Assembly: GCA_020425605.1 (NCBI GenBank)
Contig: JAGQRH010000018.1
Coordinates: forward strand, 1-64,000
Source: Planctomycetota bacterium
GTDB lineage: Bacteria > Planctomycetota > UBA8742 > UBA2392
Length of the DNA: 64,000 bases
Direction of reading: 5' to 3'
Of the stretch, positions 27,886-37,200 are shown piece by piece. Each line of letters opens with the position of its first letter. Position 1 is the stretch's first letter. Under the pieces are notes generated by a model, which had not been told where the DNA came from, searched no databases, and saw nothing but the letters and a program-made list of their open reading frames with translations. A program made the translations under genes and the position numbers.

Positions 27886-28764
27886 CTACCCCTTCAAGCG
27901 ATCAATGACTTCGCGGTACTTTGCCGCGGTCTTGTTGATGATTTCGTCAGGCACTTCGGGCGGCGGCGGCTGCTTGTTCCAGGGCTGGGTTTCAAGCCAG
28001 TCGCGCACGATCTGTTTGTCGAAGCTGTCCGGGTTCTTGCCGACCTCGTGCGTCTTGGCGTCCCAGAAGCGGCTGCTGTCCGGGCTGAGCATCTCGTCGC
28101 AGATTGCGAGTTCGCCATCGATCATGCCGAATTCGAACTTGGTGTCGGCGATGATGATGCCTTTTTCGCGGGCAAAGTCGGCTGCGCGCGTGTACAGGTC
28201 GAGCGTCAGATCGCGCAGGCGGGTTGCCATTTCCAGTCCGACAATCGAGGCTGCACGGTCGAAATCAATGTTCTCGTCATGCTCGCCCTGGTCCGCCTTG
28301 GTGGCGGGAGTGAACAGCGGCTCATCGAGCTTCTGGGCGAGTTGCAGGCCGGCTGGCAGCTTGTGGCCGCAGACGGCGCCCGTCTTCTGGTAGTCCTTCC
28401 AGCCGCTGCCGACAATGTAGCCGCGCGCCACGCACTCGACTTTCAGCATCTCGGCGCGCTTCACGTACATGGTCCGGCCCTCGAGCTGGTCGCGGTACTT
28501 GCGAACCGGCTCGGGCATTTCGTCCACGTCGGCCGTGATTAGGTGGCTGCCGATGGTGTCCTTGAAGTATTCGAACCAGAACAGACTGATCTCGGTCAAC
28601 ATCTTGCCGCGGTCAGGCACGCCTTTAGACATCACCACGTCGAAGGCCGACAGTCGGTCCGTCGAGATCATCAGCAGGTTGCCTTCGACCTCGTAAATAT
28701 CGCGCACTTTCCCACTGTAGATGCGGTTGAGATCTGGCATGTCGGTTTTGGTCAGAGCTGGCAT
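27886..28764 (-). CDS. purC: SAICAR synthetase
   Basis: This 292-aa protein has the SAICAR synthetase signatures IYSGKVRDIYEV, STDRLSAFDVVM, GKMLTEISLFWFEY, GYIVGSGWKDYQKTG and KFEFGMIDGELAICDE. It is of the longer, yeast-like type that contains an extra C-terminal segment. It joins CAIR to aspartate, the step after PurE. It is the first gene of a four-gene minus-strand run, with a good promoter at 28806-28834. The ATG has no strong Shine-Dalgarno. Confidence 0.95.
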   Translation of the reverse strand: MPALTKTDMPDLNRIYSGKVRDIYEVEGNLLMISTDRLSAFDVVMSKGVPDRGKMLTEISLFWFEYFKDTIGSHLITADVDEMPEPVRKYRDQLEGRTMYVKRAEMLKVECVARGYIVGSGWKDYQKTGAVCGHKLPAGLQLAQKLDEPLFTPATKADQGEHDENIDFDRAASIVGLEMATRLRDLTLDLYTRAADFAREKGIIIADTKFEFGMIDGELAICDEMLSPDSSRFWDAKTHEVGKNPDSFDKQIVRDWLETQPWNKQPPPPEVPDEIINKTAAKYREVIDRLKG

Positions 28765-28805
28765 AGTTTGAACCCACTACTTTCAGTCGCCCGGTATGTG
28801 CCTGC

Positions 28806-28834
28806 TTTATTGGCGAGGAAACGCTCCGCGTCAA
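28806..28834 (-). promoter_or_regulatory. Promoter of the purC-purE run
   Basis: On the minus strand TTGACG (28834-28829) and AATAAA (28811-28806) are 17 bp apart, matching five and four of six consensus bases. Transcription would begin near 28798, giving a leader of about 35 bases before purC. No purine riboswitch-like structure was evident in the leader. Confidence 0.5.
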
Positions 28835-28872
28835 GCGGATTCGCGGCTCTCCATTCGCCTCAGAACGCCGAG

Positions 28873-29607
28873 TTAGCGGGCTCGCGCGACGACGACCTGT
28901 CGGCGCGATGTGGAATCTTCAAAGGGACTTCCGTCGAGATCGCCGAATCTGGCCGTCGGCTCAAGGCCGGCCTGTGTTAGGAACTCGTCCAGCTCAGCGG
29001 GCTTGAAGAGGCGTACACTTTCGGTCCAATGCCGCGGAGGCAGCCCGTCCGGCGTGTACTCGACGTCCTTGATTACTCGCCTGCCCTTTGGGTCGTAGCG
29101 GCGACGCTGCACGAGCGTCAGTCCATCACGTTGCTCAGTGGATTCAGGCTCAAGATTGGCAATCGTAACTTCGGCGTTCATGTGGTCGATTACCAGGGTC
29201 CCGCCCGCCTTCAATACGCGTCTCACCTCCTGCAATACGCGGTGGTGGGCTCCATCATCGGGGAAGTAGCCGAATGAAGAAAACAGGTTGGTGACGACGT
29301 CGAACCGGCCCGACGCATACGGAATCGCGCGCGCATCGGCACGCACGGCCGCACCTTCCAGCTTGCCTGCCACCAGCAACGGCATAGACAAGTCCAGTCC
29401 CACAGCATCCAGGCCCGACGCTCGCATAGGCAGCAGGTGGCGCCCCGCGCCACAGCACAGGTCCAGTACACGCCCGCGGGAAGGCAACAGCCCAGCGCCA
29501 AGGAGCTGATTCACCTGTTGCTGCCCCTGCACCGGTGAGCGGTGCCGGTAGACTTCCAGATACTCGCGTGCAAACGCGCGAACAAACCAGGGTTGACTCT
29601 CGTCCAT
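28873..29607 (-). CDS. SAM-dependent class I methyltransferase
   Basis: This 244-aa protein has motif I VLDLCCGAGRHLLPM, followed by DAVGLDLS, FDVVTNLFSSFGYF (motif IV region) and VRRVLKAGGTLVIDHMN. Such proteins methylate small molecules or cofactors; the substrate is not evident. It starts divergently from the lipoprotein gene at 29676 and reads towards the purC promoter region. Confidence 0.88.
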   Translation of the reverse strand: MDESQPWFVRAFAREYLEVYRHRSPVQGQQQVNQLLGAGLLPSRGRVLDLCCGAGRHLLPMRASGLDAVGLDLSMPLLVAGKLEGAAVRADARAIPYASGRFDVVTNLFSSFGYFPDDGAHHRVLQEVRRVLKAGGTLVIDHMNAEVTIANLEPESTEQRDGLTLVQRRRYDPKGRRVIKDVEYTPDGLPPRHWTESVRLFKPAELDEFLTQAGLEPTARFGDLDGSPFEDSTSRRQVVVARAR

Positions 29608-29675
29608 TCCGCAAGTCTAACGACGGTCGCATCGGTTGCGAGCACGCGGTATCGCCACACCCGCTGCATGCTACG

Positions 29676-30077
29676 ATGAAATCCACCGGAGACGCCGTGT
29701 CCCGACTGCTCTACAAGACCGGACTTCCACTCGCGTTCTGCGCCGCGTTAATCTTGACGCTGCCCGCCTGCAGCGGCGGCCCCGAAGAAATCTGGCAACC
29801 CGAGGCGCTCGTTGAGGAAACGCCCGTTGAGGCGATGCACTTCAACGAGAGTGTGAGCTCAGGGAAATTGACGCTGACGGCGAGCCAGAAGGTCGTCGCA
29901 CGGGAAACGCCCATTGAGCGCCTGACATTGCTCTACACCGACAGTCACATTGAGTTCGACTGGGAGAGCTTCGGGTTTACGTTCTTCGCCATTCTTGGCG
30001 GCATCGTTTCCGTCGGGCTCTACTTTGTTGTCGCCTACGTCCTTTACGACCCGAACAAAGATGACAAGAACAAGTAG
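29676..30077 (+). CDS. Lipoprotein with C-terminal membrane helix
   Basis: Chosen start ATG 29676 (133 aa); GTG 29697 would give a shorter signal. The N-terminus GLPLAFCAALILTLPACSGG is a lipoprotein signal with lipobox LPAC. Near the end a second hydrophobic helix (FAILGGIVSVGLYFVVAYVLY) precedes DPNKDDKNK, so the protein may be anchored at both ends. The centre is ~60 residues with no recognised domain. It overlaps the next lipoprotein gene by 17 bp. Confidence 0.6.
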   Translation: MKSTGDAVSRLLYKTGLPLAFCAALILTLPACSGGPEEIWQPEALVEETPVEAMHFNESVSSGKLTLTASQKVVARETPIERLTLLYTDSHIEFDWESFGFTFFAILGGIVSVGLYFVVAYVLYDPNKDDKNK

Positions 30078-30576
30078 CCTGCTGCTGATCCTGCTGCTGG
30101 CAGGCTGCACAACGCGCACCTGGACTGAGACCACCGAAACCACCCGTCCGGTAGGCCCCACGACTGAGTCCGTCAAGACGATGCCGGTCGCGGACGAATT
30201 CGTGCAACTTCGCACGGACACCGAAAAAGACTCATTCACCGTCCGCGAAGATTTCACCACAAATGCGGACGGCAAACTCGAGATCGAGCTGCTTACCCCG
30301 GCGCTGCAATGCCTCATGTATGGGCACGACATCACGATGCAGTTGTGGTCCTACACGCAGGAAAAGGTGATCTACTCACGAAACCTGAACGAAGCGGACG
30401 CTGTCGACGTAGTAAGGGAATGGAGCGTGCAGGCAAGGCTGGGAACGGAAGTGCCTTTACGCGGACGCGTCGCCAAGATCCTTGATGAGTTGATTGAGAA
30501 GACTGAAGACAAGGCAGTGCGGGATCAACTGGACGCAATCCGCACAAAGGTCCGCATCCGGCTTGAGTGGGAGTAA
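30061..30576 (+). CDS. Lipoprotein of unknown function
   Basis: From ATG 30061 it is 171 aa with a short lipoprotein signal, MTRTSSLLLILLLAGC. The frame is open further upstream to 29950 but that part lacks a signal peptide and overlaps the preceding gene. The mature part is mixed alpha/beta and acidic, with no recognised domain. It overlaps the preceding lipoprotein gene by 17 bp, so the two are probably translated together. Confidence 0.6.
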   Translation: MTRTSSLLLILLLAGCTTRTWTETTETTRPVGPTTESVKTMPVADEFVQLRTDTEKDSFTVREDFTTNADGKLEIELLTPALQCLMYGHDITMQLWSYTQEKVIYSRNLNEADAVDVVREWSVQARLGTEVPLRGRVAKILDELIEKTEDKAVRDQLDAIRTKVRIRLEWE

Positions 30577-30603
30577 ACTGAAACAGAGCCACGTTAGCAC
30601 GCT

Positions 30604-31056
30604 ATGGAGCTGTATTTCGCATACGGATCGAACCTCTGGACCGGCCAGATGCGCAGGCGCTGCCCGTCAACGAAGGTCGAGTCCATTGCAACCCTGAAAC
30701 GCCATCGTCTGTGGTTCCCTCTGCGTTCAAAGCGCTGGGGGGCCGGGGTCGCCAGCGTCCAGCCGGACCCCATGGGACTTGTTGAGGGCGCACTTTACAG
30801 CATTAGTTGGGACGACCTGCTGGCGATGGACGGCTTTGAAGGCGTCCGTGTCGGCATGTACCGGCGAGAGGAAGTCGAAGTCGTGGCCGGGGACGAAACT
30901 CGTCGCGCCTGGACATATATCGGCCGCGTGGAGCAGGGCGCCCCGTTTCCCACATCTTTGGCCTACATCGCCACGATCCTCAAGGGAGCGCACGAGCATA
31001 GGCTCAGCCCGGACTGGATTCGGTTCCTCCAGGATTTCCCTGTAGAACACGCCTGA
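30604..31056 (+). CDS. Gamma-glutamylcyclotransferase-like protein
   Basis: This 150-aa protein begins MELYFAYGSNLWTGQM, the YGSNL substrate loop of the GGCT/AIG2 fold. The catalytic Glu is expected in MDGFEGVRVGMYRR, where the family has D-x-x-E-G-x-x-x-x-x-Y. Members release 5-oxoproline from gamma-glutamyl compounds. It follows the lipoprotein gene by 27 bp. A short inverted repeat (GTGCC-GACT-GGCAC, 31069-31082) lies just after the stop. Confidence 0.88.
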   Translation: MELYFAYGSNLWTGQMRRRCPSTKVESIATLKRHRLWFPLRSKRWGAGVASVQPDPMGLVEGALYSISWDDLLAMDGFEGVRVGMYRREEVEVVAGDETRRAWTYIGRVEQGAPFPTSLAYIATILKGAHEHRLSPDWIRFLQDFPVEHA

Positions 31057-31150
31057 TTCAGTCTCCAAGTGCCGACTGGCACACCTGCTCAATCTTTGGT
31101 TTACCCGTGCAGTTATCGGACGTTTTTGCCGATCAAGGGGCCGGAGCAAT

Positions 31151-32305
31151 ATGGGCGGGAATCTCGAAATCGAAGTTGTATCTAACCCACGTGCCGGCAA
31201 GGACTTCATCGAGCTGCCGTGGCGCGTAAACGCCGGTGACACAGACTGGGCGCCGCCGCTTCGTATGGCCTTGAGCAAATTGCTCAATCGGTCGAAGTAC
31301 CCGTTCTTCAATCACGGCGACGCCGCGTTCTATGTCGCCCGACGCGATGGTGAGGCCGTCGGCCGTATTGCCGCCATCGACAACAAGTTGCATGCAAAGA
31401 CCTACAACGATGGCGTGGGTTTTTTCGGCTTCTTCGAGTGCGACGACGACCCTGTCGTGTGCAAAGAACTCCTCAGCCGCGCCGCCACCTGGGTGCGAGA
31501 TCGCGGCTACAGCCGTGTGCGCGGGCCACTGAACTACTCTGTGAACGATGAAAACCCGGGCGTCCTGTTTGAGGGTTTCAATGGGGTGCCGTGCATCCTG
31601 ATGGCTCACAACCCGCGGTACTACGACCGCCTGCTTGCAGATTGCGGTATGGGAAAGGCGAAAGATCTGTACGCCTACCTGGTCACGCGCGCGACGATGG
31701 CGGACGATCGGTTCCAGCGGGTCATGAAAGCGGTGCGTCGGCGTGCCCCCAAACTGGACATTCGCGAAGTACGCCTCGACGGTAAGGGCTTCCGGCAGGA
31801 CATCGAGACCATGCTGAAGATCTTCAACCAGGCCTGGTCCGCCAACTGGGGCTTCCTGGACGTCACGCCGCCTGAAGTGGATGCGATCGCCGAAGACCTG
31901 AAACCGATCGTCGACAAACGCATCACCGCCATCGCCGAGTTTGAGGGCAAGCCCGTCGGCATGATGGTCTGCGTTCCCAACGTAAACGAGATCCTGCGCA
32001 AGATCCCTGACGGGCGACTGTTCCCGACCGGCTGGTACAAGCTGCTGACCGGCCTGAAACGTATTCGCGGCTTCCGCACCATGCTCATGGGCGTCGTGCC
32101 CGAGTACCGCAACCGGGGCGTGGACGCGCTGATGATCGACAAAGTCATCCAGGATGGCGCGGTCGCCGGCTACCAGTACTGCGAGCTCAGCTGGGTGCTC
32201 GAAGACAACGAAGCAATGGTCTCGCTGGCGGACAAAGCCGGCGGCCATCTCTACCGCAAGTACCGCATTTATGAGGCTGACACCGATGCAATCATTCTCC
32301 CGTAG
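31151..32305 (+). CDS. GNAT-fold protein, YghO-like
   Basis: This 384-aa protein has two acyltransferase-like halves. The first covers VARRDGEAVGRIAAIDNK and GPLNYSVNDENPGVLFEGF. The second covers AEFEGKPVGMMVCVPNVNE and MGVVPEYRNRGVDALMIDKVIQDG, the acetyl-CoA-binding R-x-x-G-x-x-A pattern. It resembles E. coli YghO-type proteins, some of which lie in sphingolipid loci. ATG 31151 follows GGAGCA. It overlaps the next gene by 20 bp and heads a three-gene unit with dacB and a VanZ-like gene. Confidence 0.78.
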   Translation: MGGNLEIEVVSNPRAGKDFIELPWRVNAGDTDWAPPLRMALSKLLNRSKYPFFNHGDAAFYVARRDGEAVGRIAAIDNKLHAKTYNDGVGFFGFFECDDDPVVCKELLSRAATWVRDRGYSRVRGPLNYSVNDENPGVLFEGFNGVPCILMAHNPRYYDRLLADCGMGKAKDLYAYLVTRATMADDRFQRVMKAVRRRAPKLDIREVRLDGKGFRQDIETMLKIFNQAWSANWGFLDVTPPEVDAIAEDLKPIVDKRITAIAEFEGKPVGMMVCVPNVNEILRKIPDGRLFPTGWYKLLTGLKRIRGFRTMLMGVVPEYRNRGVDALMIDKVIQDGAVAGYQYCELSWVLEDNEAMVSLADKAGGHLYRKYRIYEADTDAIILP

Positions 32306-33755
32306 GTTCTCCTTCTTCTGCTTGGTCTCGCTGCTGCTCGTGACGACGGTCAAGCACGTAAACTCTGCGCCGGCAGGCCTCGACTCGGCCACTCGCTCAG
32401 CGATCTCTGCCAAGCTGGACAAGGCCGAGGGGAAACGCGGCACGGCCGGCTGCGTGATCGTAGACCTCGACACTGGCGAGACGCTTCTGAGCCGCAACGC
32501 GGACAATGCCCTGACTCCGGCCAGCAACATGAAACTGGTGACGACGATCACCGCGTTGTCGCAACTGGGGAGTGACTTCGAATTCACGACTCGCATCTTT
32601 GGAAACGGAAACGTCGAAGGCGGGGCACTCAAGGGCAGCCTTTGCATCATCGGCGGCGGCGACCCGAACATCAGTGGTCGGTTTCAAAACGACGACCCTC
32701 TCGCCCTCTTCAAGGACTGGGCCGCGCAGCTTAAGAAGGCCGGCATCACGAACGTAACCGGCGACCTCGAGTACGACAGCACATTGTTCGGCGGAGAGGC
32801 ATTCTGCGACGGCTGGCCGCAGGATTCGCAGTATATCCAGTGGTACTGCGCCGAAGTCAGCGCACTGGCGTTCAACGACAACTGCATTGGAATCCGCGTA
32901 GTGCCGACCAGCGCAGGCAAGCCTGCGAAGATCGAGGTCACCCCGGAGACCAGCTACGTCACAATCGTGAACGAAACAACGACCGCGCCGGGCAAGAAAG
33001 GCGCCGAAATTGGAATCGTGCGCCCACGCGACGGCAACACAATCACCGTGAAGGGCAAGGTCTACGAACAGGCAACCTGGGGCTACTTCACCGACGTCAC
33101 GATCCATGACCCGGCCGCCTATGCGGCAACAGTCCTGAAGGAAACACTCGCGAGGGAAGGCGTCAGCGTCCAGGGCACGATCAAACCCGTCACGTTGACC
33201 AACGAAGACGTGAAGCAACGGAAGCTGCTGGTTGAGCACAAGGCGCCGCTGCTGGAGGCACTCAAGCCGATCCTCACCAACAGCCAGAACCTGCACGCCG
33301 AGATGCTGTTCCGCCAGCTTGGACTGCGCTATTCGGGCAAAGGCACGTTCAAGACAGGCCGTGCCGCCGTGGAAGCATTCCTGAGCGAGCAGAAGCTGCT
33401 GACGGAAGGCATCCACATTGAAGACGGCAGCGGCCTCGCCCGCGACAACCGGATTACATGCAATCTGCTCGTGAAGCTGCTCAAGCGCGTAGCGGCCGGC
33501 GACCACTTCGATGCATTCCAGGCTGCACTGGCCGTCGGCGGCGAGACGGGGACGCTTGAAAAGCGGCTGACAGACTCAAGCGTACAGGGCAAGGTCTTCG
33601 CCAAGACCGGCTACATCAACGGTGTGAGGTCGCTCAGCGGTTTCCTGTTCACCGGCAAGCGTCGCTATGCATTCAGCATGCTGATGAACAACTGCGTCTA
33701 CACCAAGCAAATGCAGGATGAGATCATCGAGACGCTGGCCAAGGCGGCAGAATGA
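32286..33755 (+). CDS. dacB: D-alanyl-D-alanine carboxypeptidase/endopeptidase (PBP4 type)
   Basis: From ATG 32286 it is 489 aa with a signal peptide (RRFSFFCLVSLLLVTTV). The serine penicillin-binding motifs are SNMK (Ser80-Lys83), SQN in TNSQNLHAEML, and KTG in FAKTGYING. The large insertion between SxxK and SxN is typical of class C PBP4. It trims or cuts cross-links in periplasmic peptidoglycan, which shows that the organism makes peptidoglycan. Its stop overlaps the VanZ-like start (ATGA). Confidence 0.94.
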   Translation: MQSFSRRFSFFCLVSLLLVTTVKHVNSAPAGLDSATRSAISAKLDKAEGKRGTAGCVIVDLDTGETLLSRNADNALTPASNMKLVTTITALSQLGSDFEFTTRIFGNGNVEGGALKGSLCIIGGGDPNISGRFQNDDPLALFKDWAAQLKKAGITNVTGDLEYDSTLFGGEAFCDGWPQDSQYIQWYCAEVSALAFNDNCIGIRVVPTSAGKPAKIEVTPETSYVTIVNETTTAPGKKGAEIGIVRPRDGNTITVKGKVYEQATWGYFTDVTIHDPAAYAATVLKETLAREGVSVQGTIKPVTLTNEDVKQRKLLVEHKAPLLEALKPILTNSQNLHAEMLFRQLGLRYSGKGTFKTGRAAVEAFLSEQKLLTEGIHIEDGSGLARDNRITCNLLVKLLKRVAAGDHFDAFQAALAVGGETGTLEKRLTDSSVQGKVFAKTGYINGVRSLSGFLFTGKRRYAFSMLMNNCVYTKQMQDEIIETLAKAAE

Positions 33756-34207
33756 CTCTGGCGCGCCGGTGGCTGACAGAAGGCCGGCCGCGCCTGGGGA
33801 TCGCACTGTTGGCGCTGGCGGCAGTCAGTATCGCCATGCTCCTGGTTGAGGGCTCACGCCCTGCCGCCGCGGCGGGCATCAATCCGTTCCCCCACTTCGA
33901 CAAGGTTCTCCACCTCGGCGCCCATGGCTGGTCGGCCGGCCTGCTGTTTTGGGGTGGTGTACTGTTGGGGCATCCTGCACCCGTTCGACGCAGAATCCGA
34001 GTCTGGGGACTGCTCGTAATTGCAGTCGACAGCATGTCCGGCATAGCCGTGGAATTCGTTCAACTGTGGCTTGGCAGCAACAACGGCCGGCAGTTCGACT
34101 GGAAAGACGTTGTCGCGAACATCCTCGGCGCGCTGATCGCAATCGGAATCAGCGCGCCCGTGGCTCTCCGGGTCGTCCGACCCGACGAATCTACTGCTGA
34201 ACTGTAG
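33752..34207 (+). CDS. VanZ-family membrane protein
   Basis: This 151-aa protein has about four hydrophobic helices and the VanZ pattern: HFDKVLHLGAHGWSAGLLF, then VEFVQLWLGSNNGRQFDWKDVVANILGALIA (Glu-Phe-x-Gln and Asp-x-x-Ala-Asn). VanZ proteins affect cell-envelope antibiotic tolerance in some bacteria; the biochemical role is unknown. It is coupled to dacB by ATGA. Confidence 0.85.
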   Translation: MTLARRWLTEGRPRLGIALLALAAVSIAMLLVEGSRPAAAAGINPFPHFDKVLHLGAHGWSAGLLFWGGVLLGHPAPVRRRIRVWGLLVIAVDSMSGIAVEFVQLWLGSNNGRQFDWKDVVANILGALIAIGISAPVALRVVRPDESTAEL

Positions 34208-34270
34208 CGGAAATCAGGTACGCTACAGGTCCGCTCTCCGTACTAAGTACAGAGCACGGCAGGAGATGGA

Positions 34271-37200
34271 ATGCGACGTCTGAGTGTGGTTGCGGTATTC
34301 GTGGTGTTGGCAGGACTGAGCACGTCTGCGCAGATCTTCCCCCGTTATTCGCAGCCGAAGGCAGACCCGAACGCGTTCAAGATTTCCACCCAGGCCAATC
34401 TCGAAGAAGCCCTTACTCGCATCGGCAGGCTCAAGTCGCAACTGGCCCAGACCAAAGAAGCCGACGAACGCGAGTTCCTGATCAACCGGATCCTGGAGCT
34501 CTGCCAGGAACAGTTGAATGAAGACAACAATGACTCCGGCGTCATCATCGTAGAGCGCACGGACATGATCTTTCCCCAGCCCGATGCCGATGAATCGGTC
34601 TACGATGTCCCGATCCGCTGGCAGGGCGCTTTCAGCGCCGTTGAGGAAGAGCTGCGCTCGCTCGGCGAAGAAGGTCTTACCCAGTACGAGAAAGTCTACG
34701 GCGCACGCGCATCCTTGCTGCTGAAGCAGGCCGTTGAGACCCGGCAGCGTGAGCGCATGCAATACCTCAACCGCCGCTTCGGACTGACCAAGGCCGGTGT
34801 GCGTGCCGGAGCCCTGCTTGCCAACATGTGGTTTGAAGAAGGCGAAGTCAGCAAGTCTGCCCGTTGCCTGGAGCGGGTCCTGTCTATCCCCGAGTTACTC
34901 ACGGTCGACCAGCGAGCCATGTACAGCGTCTGGCTCGGGCACTGCTATCGAGACCTTGGCGAGCGCGCGAACCTGTTGAAGCTAATCGAACAGACCGTCA
35001 CCATCCGCGACCGCAAGGTTGACGTCGGTGGTGAACAGCTGGCCGTAGGCGCAGTCCTGCAGCAGCGACTGATGGAGGCTCGCGACGCGACGACGGATAC
35101 AGTCGACGCACTCGGCGTGGAATGGCCCGGCGGCAACTACACAAATACCGGGCTGCACGAGAAGCCGAGCGACTACCGCCAAATCGCGTGGACCAAGACC
35201 CTCCCGAGGCTCGGCGCGACGCCGAACTACTCGCGCTTCATGAACTATCGCTCGTCCATTGTGCCGCCATTCCTGCCGTTGTTTGACGGGAACAGCTTCT
35301 ATGTGAACACGGGTGACCGGCTGGTCGCGTATGATCTGGCAGGCAGCAAGGGAGACGATCCGACCTGGTCGTGCATTCCGTTTCCGGCCTTCAGCAACAA
35401 CTGGCGCACGACCGAGCCCGACCCCGGGCTGATCATGCCGGTCAGCGCCTATCGTGGCACGCTGTTCGCCGCGATCGAGAATCCGCTGTCCACGGTCTAT
35501 CACGACCCGAACCCCGACCAGAATTACCGCCTGTACAGCCACTATCCCAAGGTTCGCCGCGCACTGTGCGCCGTGGACAGCAGCACCGGCCGCCTGATGT
35601 GGAAGCTGGGCGGCCAGTACGAAGGGCTGAAGGAAGACCAGACCAACTTCCTTTCATCCGTGGTCTATGAGGGTACGCTCTATGCCATAGCCAGCCGCGT
35701 ACCCAGCATGGCTGAGATTTTCCTCTATGCGATCAATCCGGATACCGGCGACGTGCTCTGGAACCTGCGCCTGTGCTACGGCCAGCAGGAGACCACCATG
35801 TTCGGCCGCCCGGCCCGCGAGCCGCACCCGAGCCTGCCCTGCATCACCGGCGGCACGCTGTATCTGTGCACGAACATCGGCGGCGTAGTGTCGGTCGACC
35901 TGGCAACTCGCAGCCTGCGCTGGATTTCGCGCTACGAGTACATCCCCCGGCCGATCACCAAGTACACCGAGACGTTCTATCGCGAAGTCACCTGGTACAA
36001 CTCGCCGACCATTTACACCGAGTCAAAGGGCAAGCCGTACGTGATTGTCGCCCCCACCGACGCGGACAAGATGTTCGCGCTCGACGCTCGCTCAGGCAAA
36101 GTTGTCTGGGACATCGCCCAGGACAGCCAGCCACTGTACGGCGGCCGCGCCCTGGTTGGGGTACGTGATGGCAAGGTAATCGTTGCCGGCGACGGCGGCA
36201 GTCGCGGCGGCGGGGCAAGCCGGCTGCACATCATCGACATAGACAATCCACGTGCAATCGAAAGCATCAAGGTCACCCCCGTCGATAGGGGCAACCTTCT
36301 GTCCCTCGCTGGGCGGCCCTGCATGTCTGACAACAGCGTGATCTGGCCGGGCCAGGAGTGGTCTGACAACGGCTGCACGCTGGCGCAGATCGACCTGGAC
36401 AAGAAGAAGGTCGTGAATTCGGCGTATGTTTCAGGGACCTATGCCGGCTGGGGATACAGCGTCTTCACGCAGCACGGTGTCGTCTACACGGTATCCGGCA
36501 ACGACTACAGCCGCGGGAACAACCAGCTGGCTGCACGCTTCAACGCGCAGGCGCTGCTTGACGCCGCGAGGGCCGAATACAAAGAGAACCCTGACGACGC
36601 CGACTGCGCCGTACGCTACGGATTGCTTTCGCTGCGCATGGGCGACCGCACCGAGGCAATGACGGCCCTCAAGCGCGCGTTTGAACTGGCCAGCCGGGCG
36701 CCTCTGGACCCGCGCATACGCGACCAGGCGGGACGCGCGCTCGTCGGCGGTTATCTTGAGCTGGCAGACAAGGCGCTCGAGGCCCGCAAGTACACCGAGG
36801 CACTCGGCTTCGTGCAGAACGCCCGGGAGTATGCGGTAGGACGTGCGCAGCTTTCCGACTGCTTCGTGCGCGAAGAACGCGCGCTGTTGGCTGAAGGTCG
36901 CGGTGCAGACATCGAAGAATTTTATCGCGGCATCATCAAGTTGGACCCGGACTTCGGCGTGGGCGACAACCCCGAGATACCCGTTGGGCTGTATTCAAGC
37001 ATCCGACTGGCAGAGCGGCTGGAGGTGACCAAGCGCGACGCGGAGGCCGTCGAATTGTGGCAGGATGTCCAGGGCAACCCGGACCGCTATACGTTCGCTG
37101 GAGAGGCACCCCGCGCGCTTGCGCTGGGCCGCATCCGGGCCGCAATCAGGCGCTCCGGGCGATCCGTGTATTCGACGCAGGACGCAGCCGCCGACAACCT

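Noticed and set aside
31133-32671. 512-codon minus-strand frame opposite the GNAT and dacB genes
   Set aside because: It spans two well-supported genes on the other strand and has no recognisable domain.
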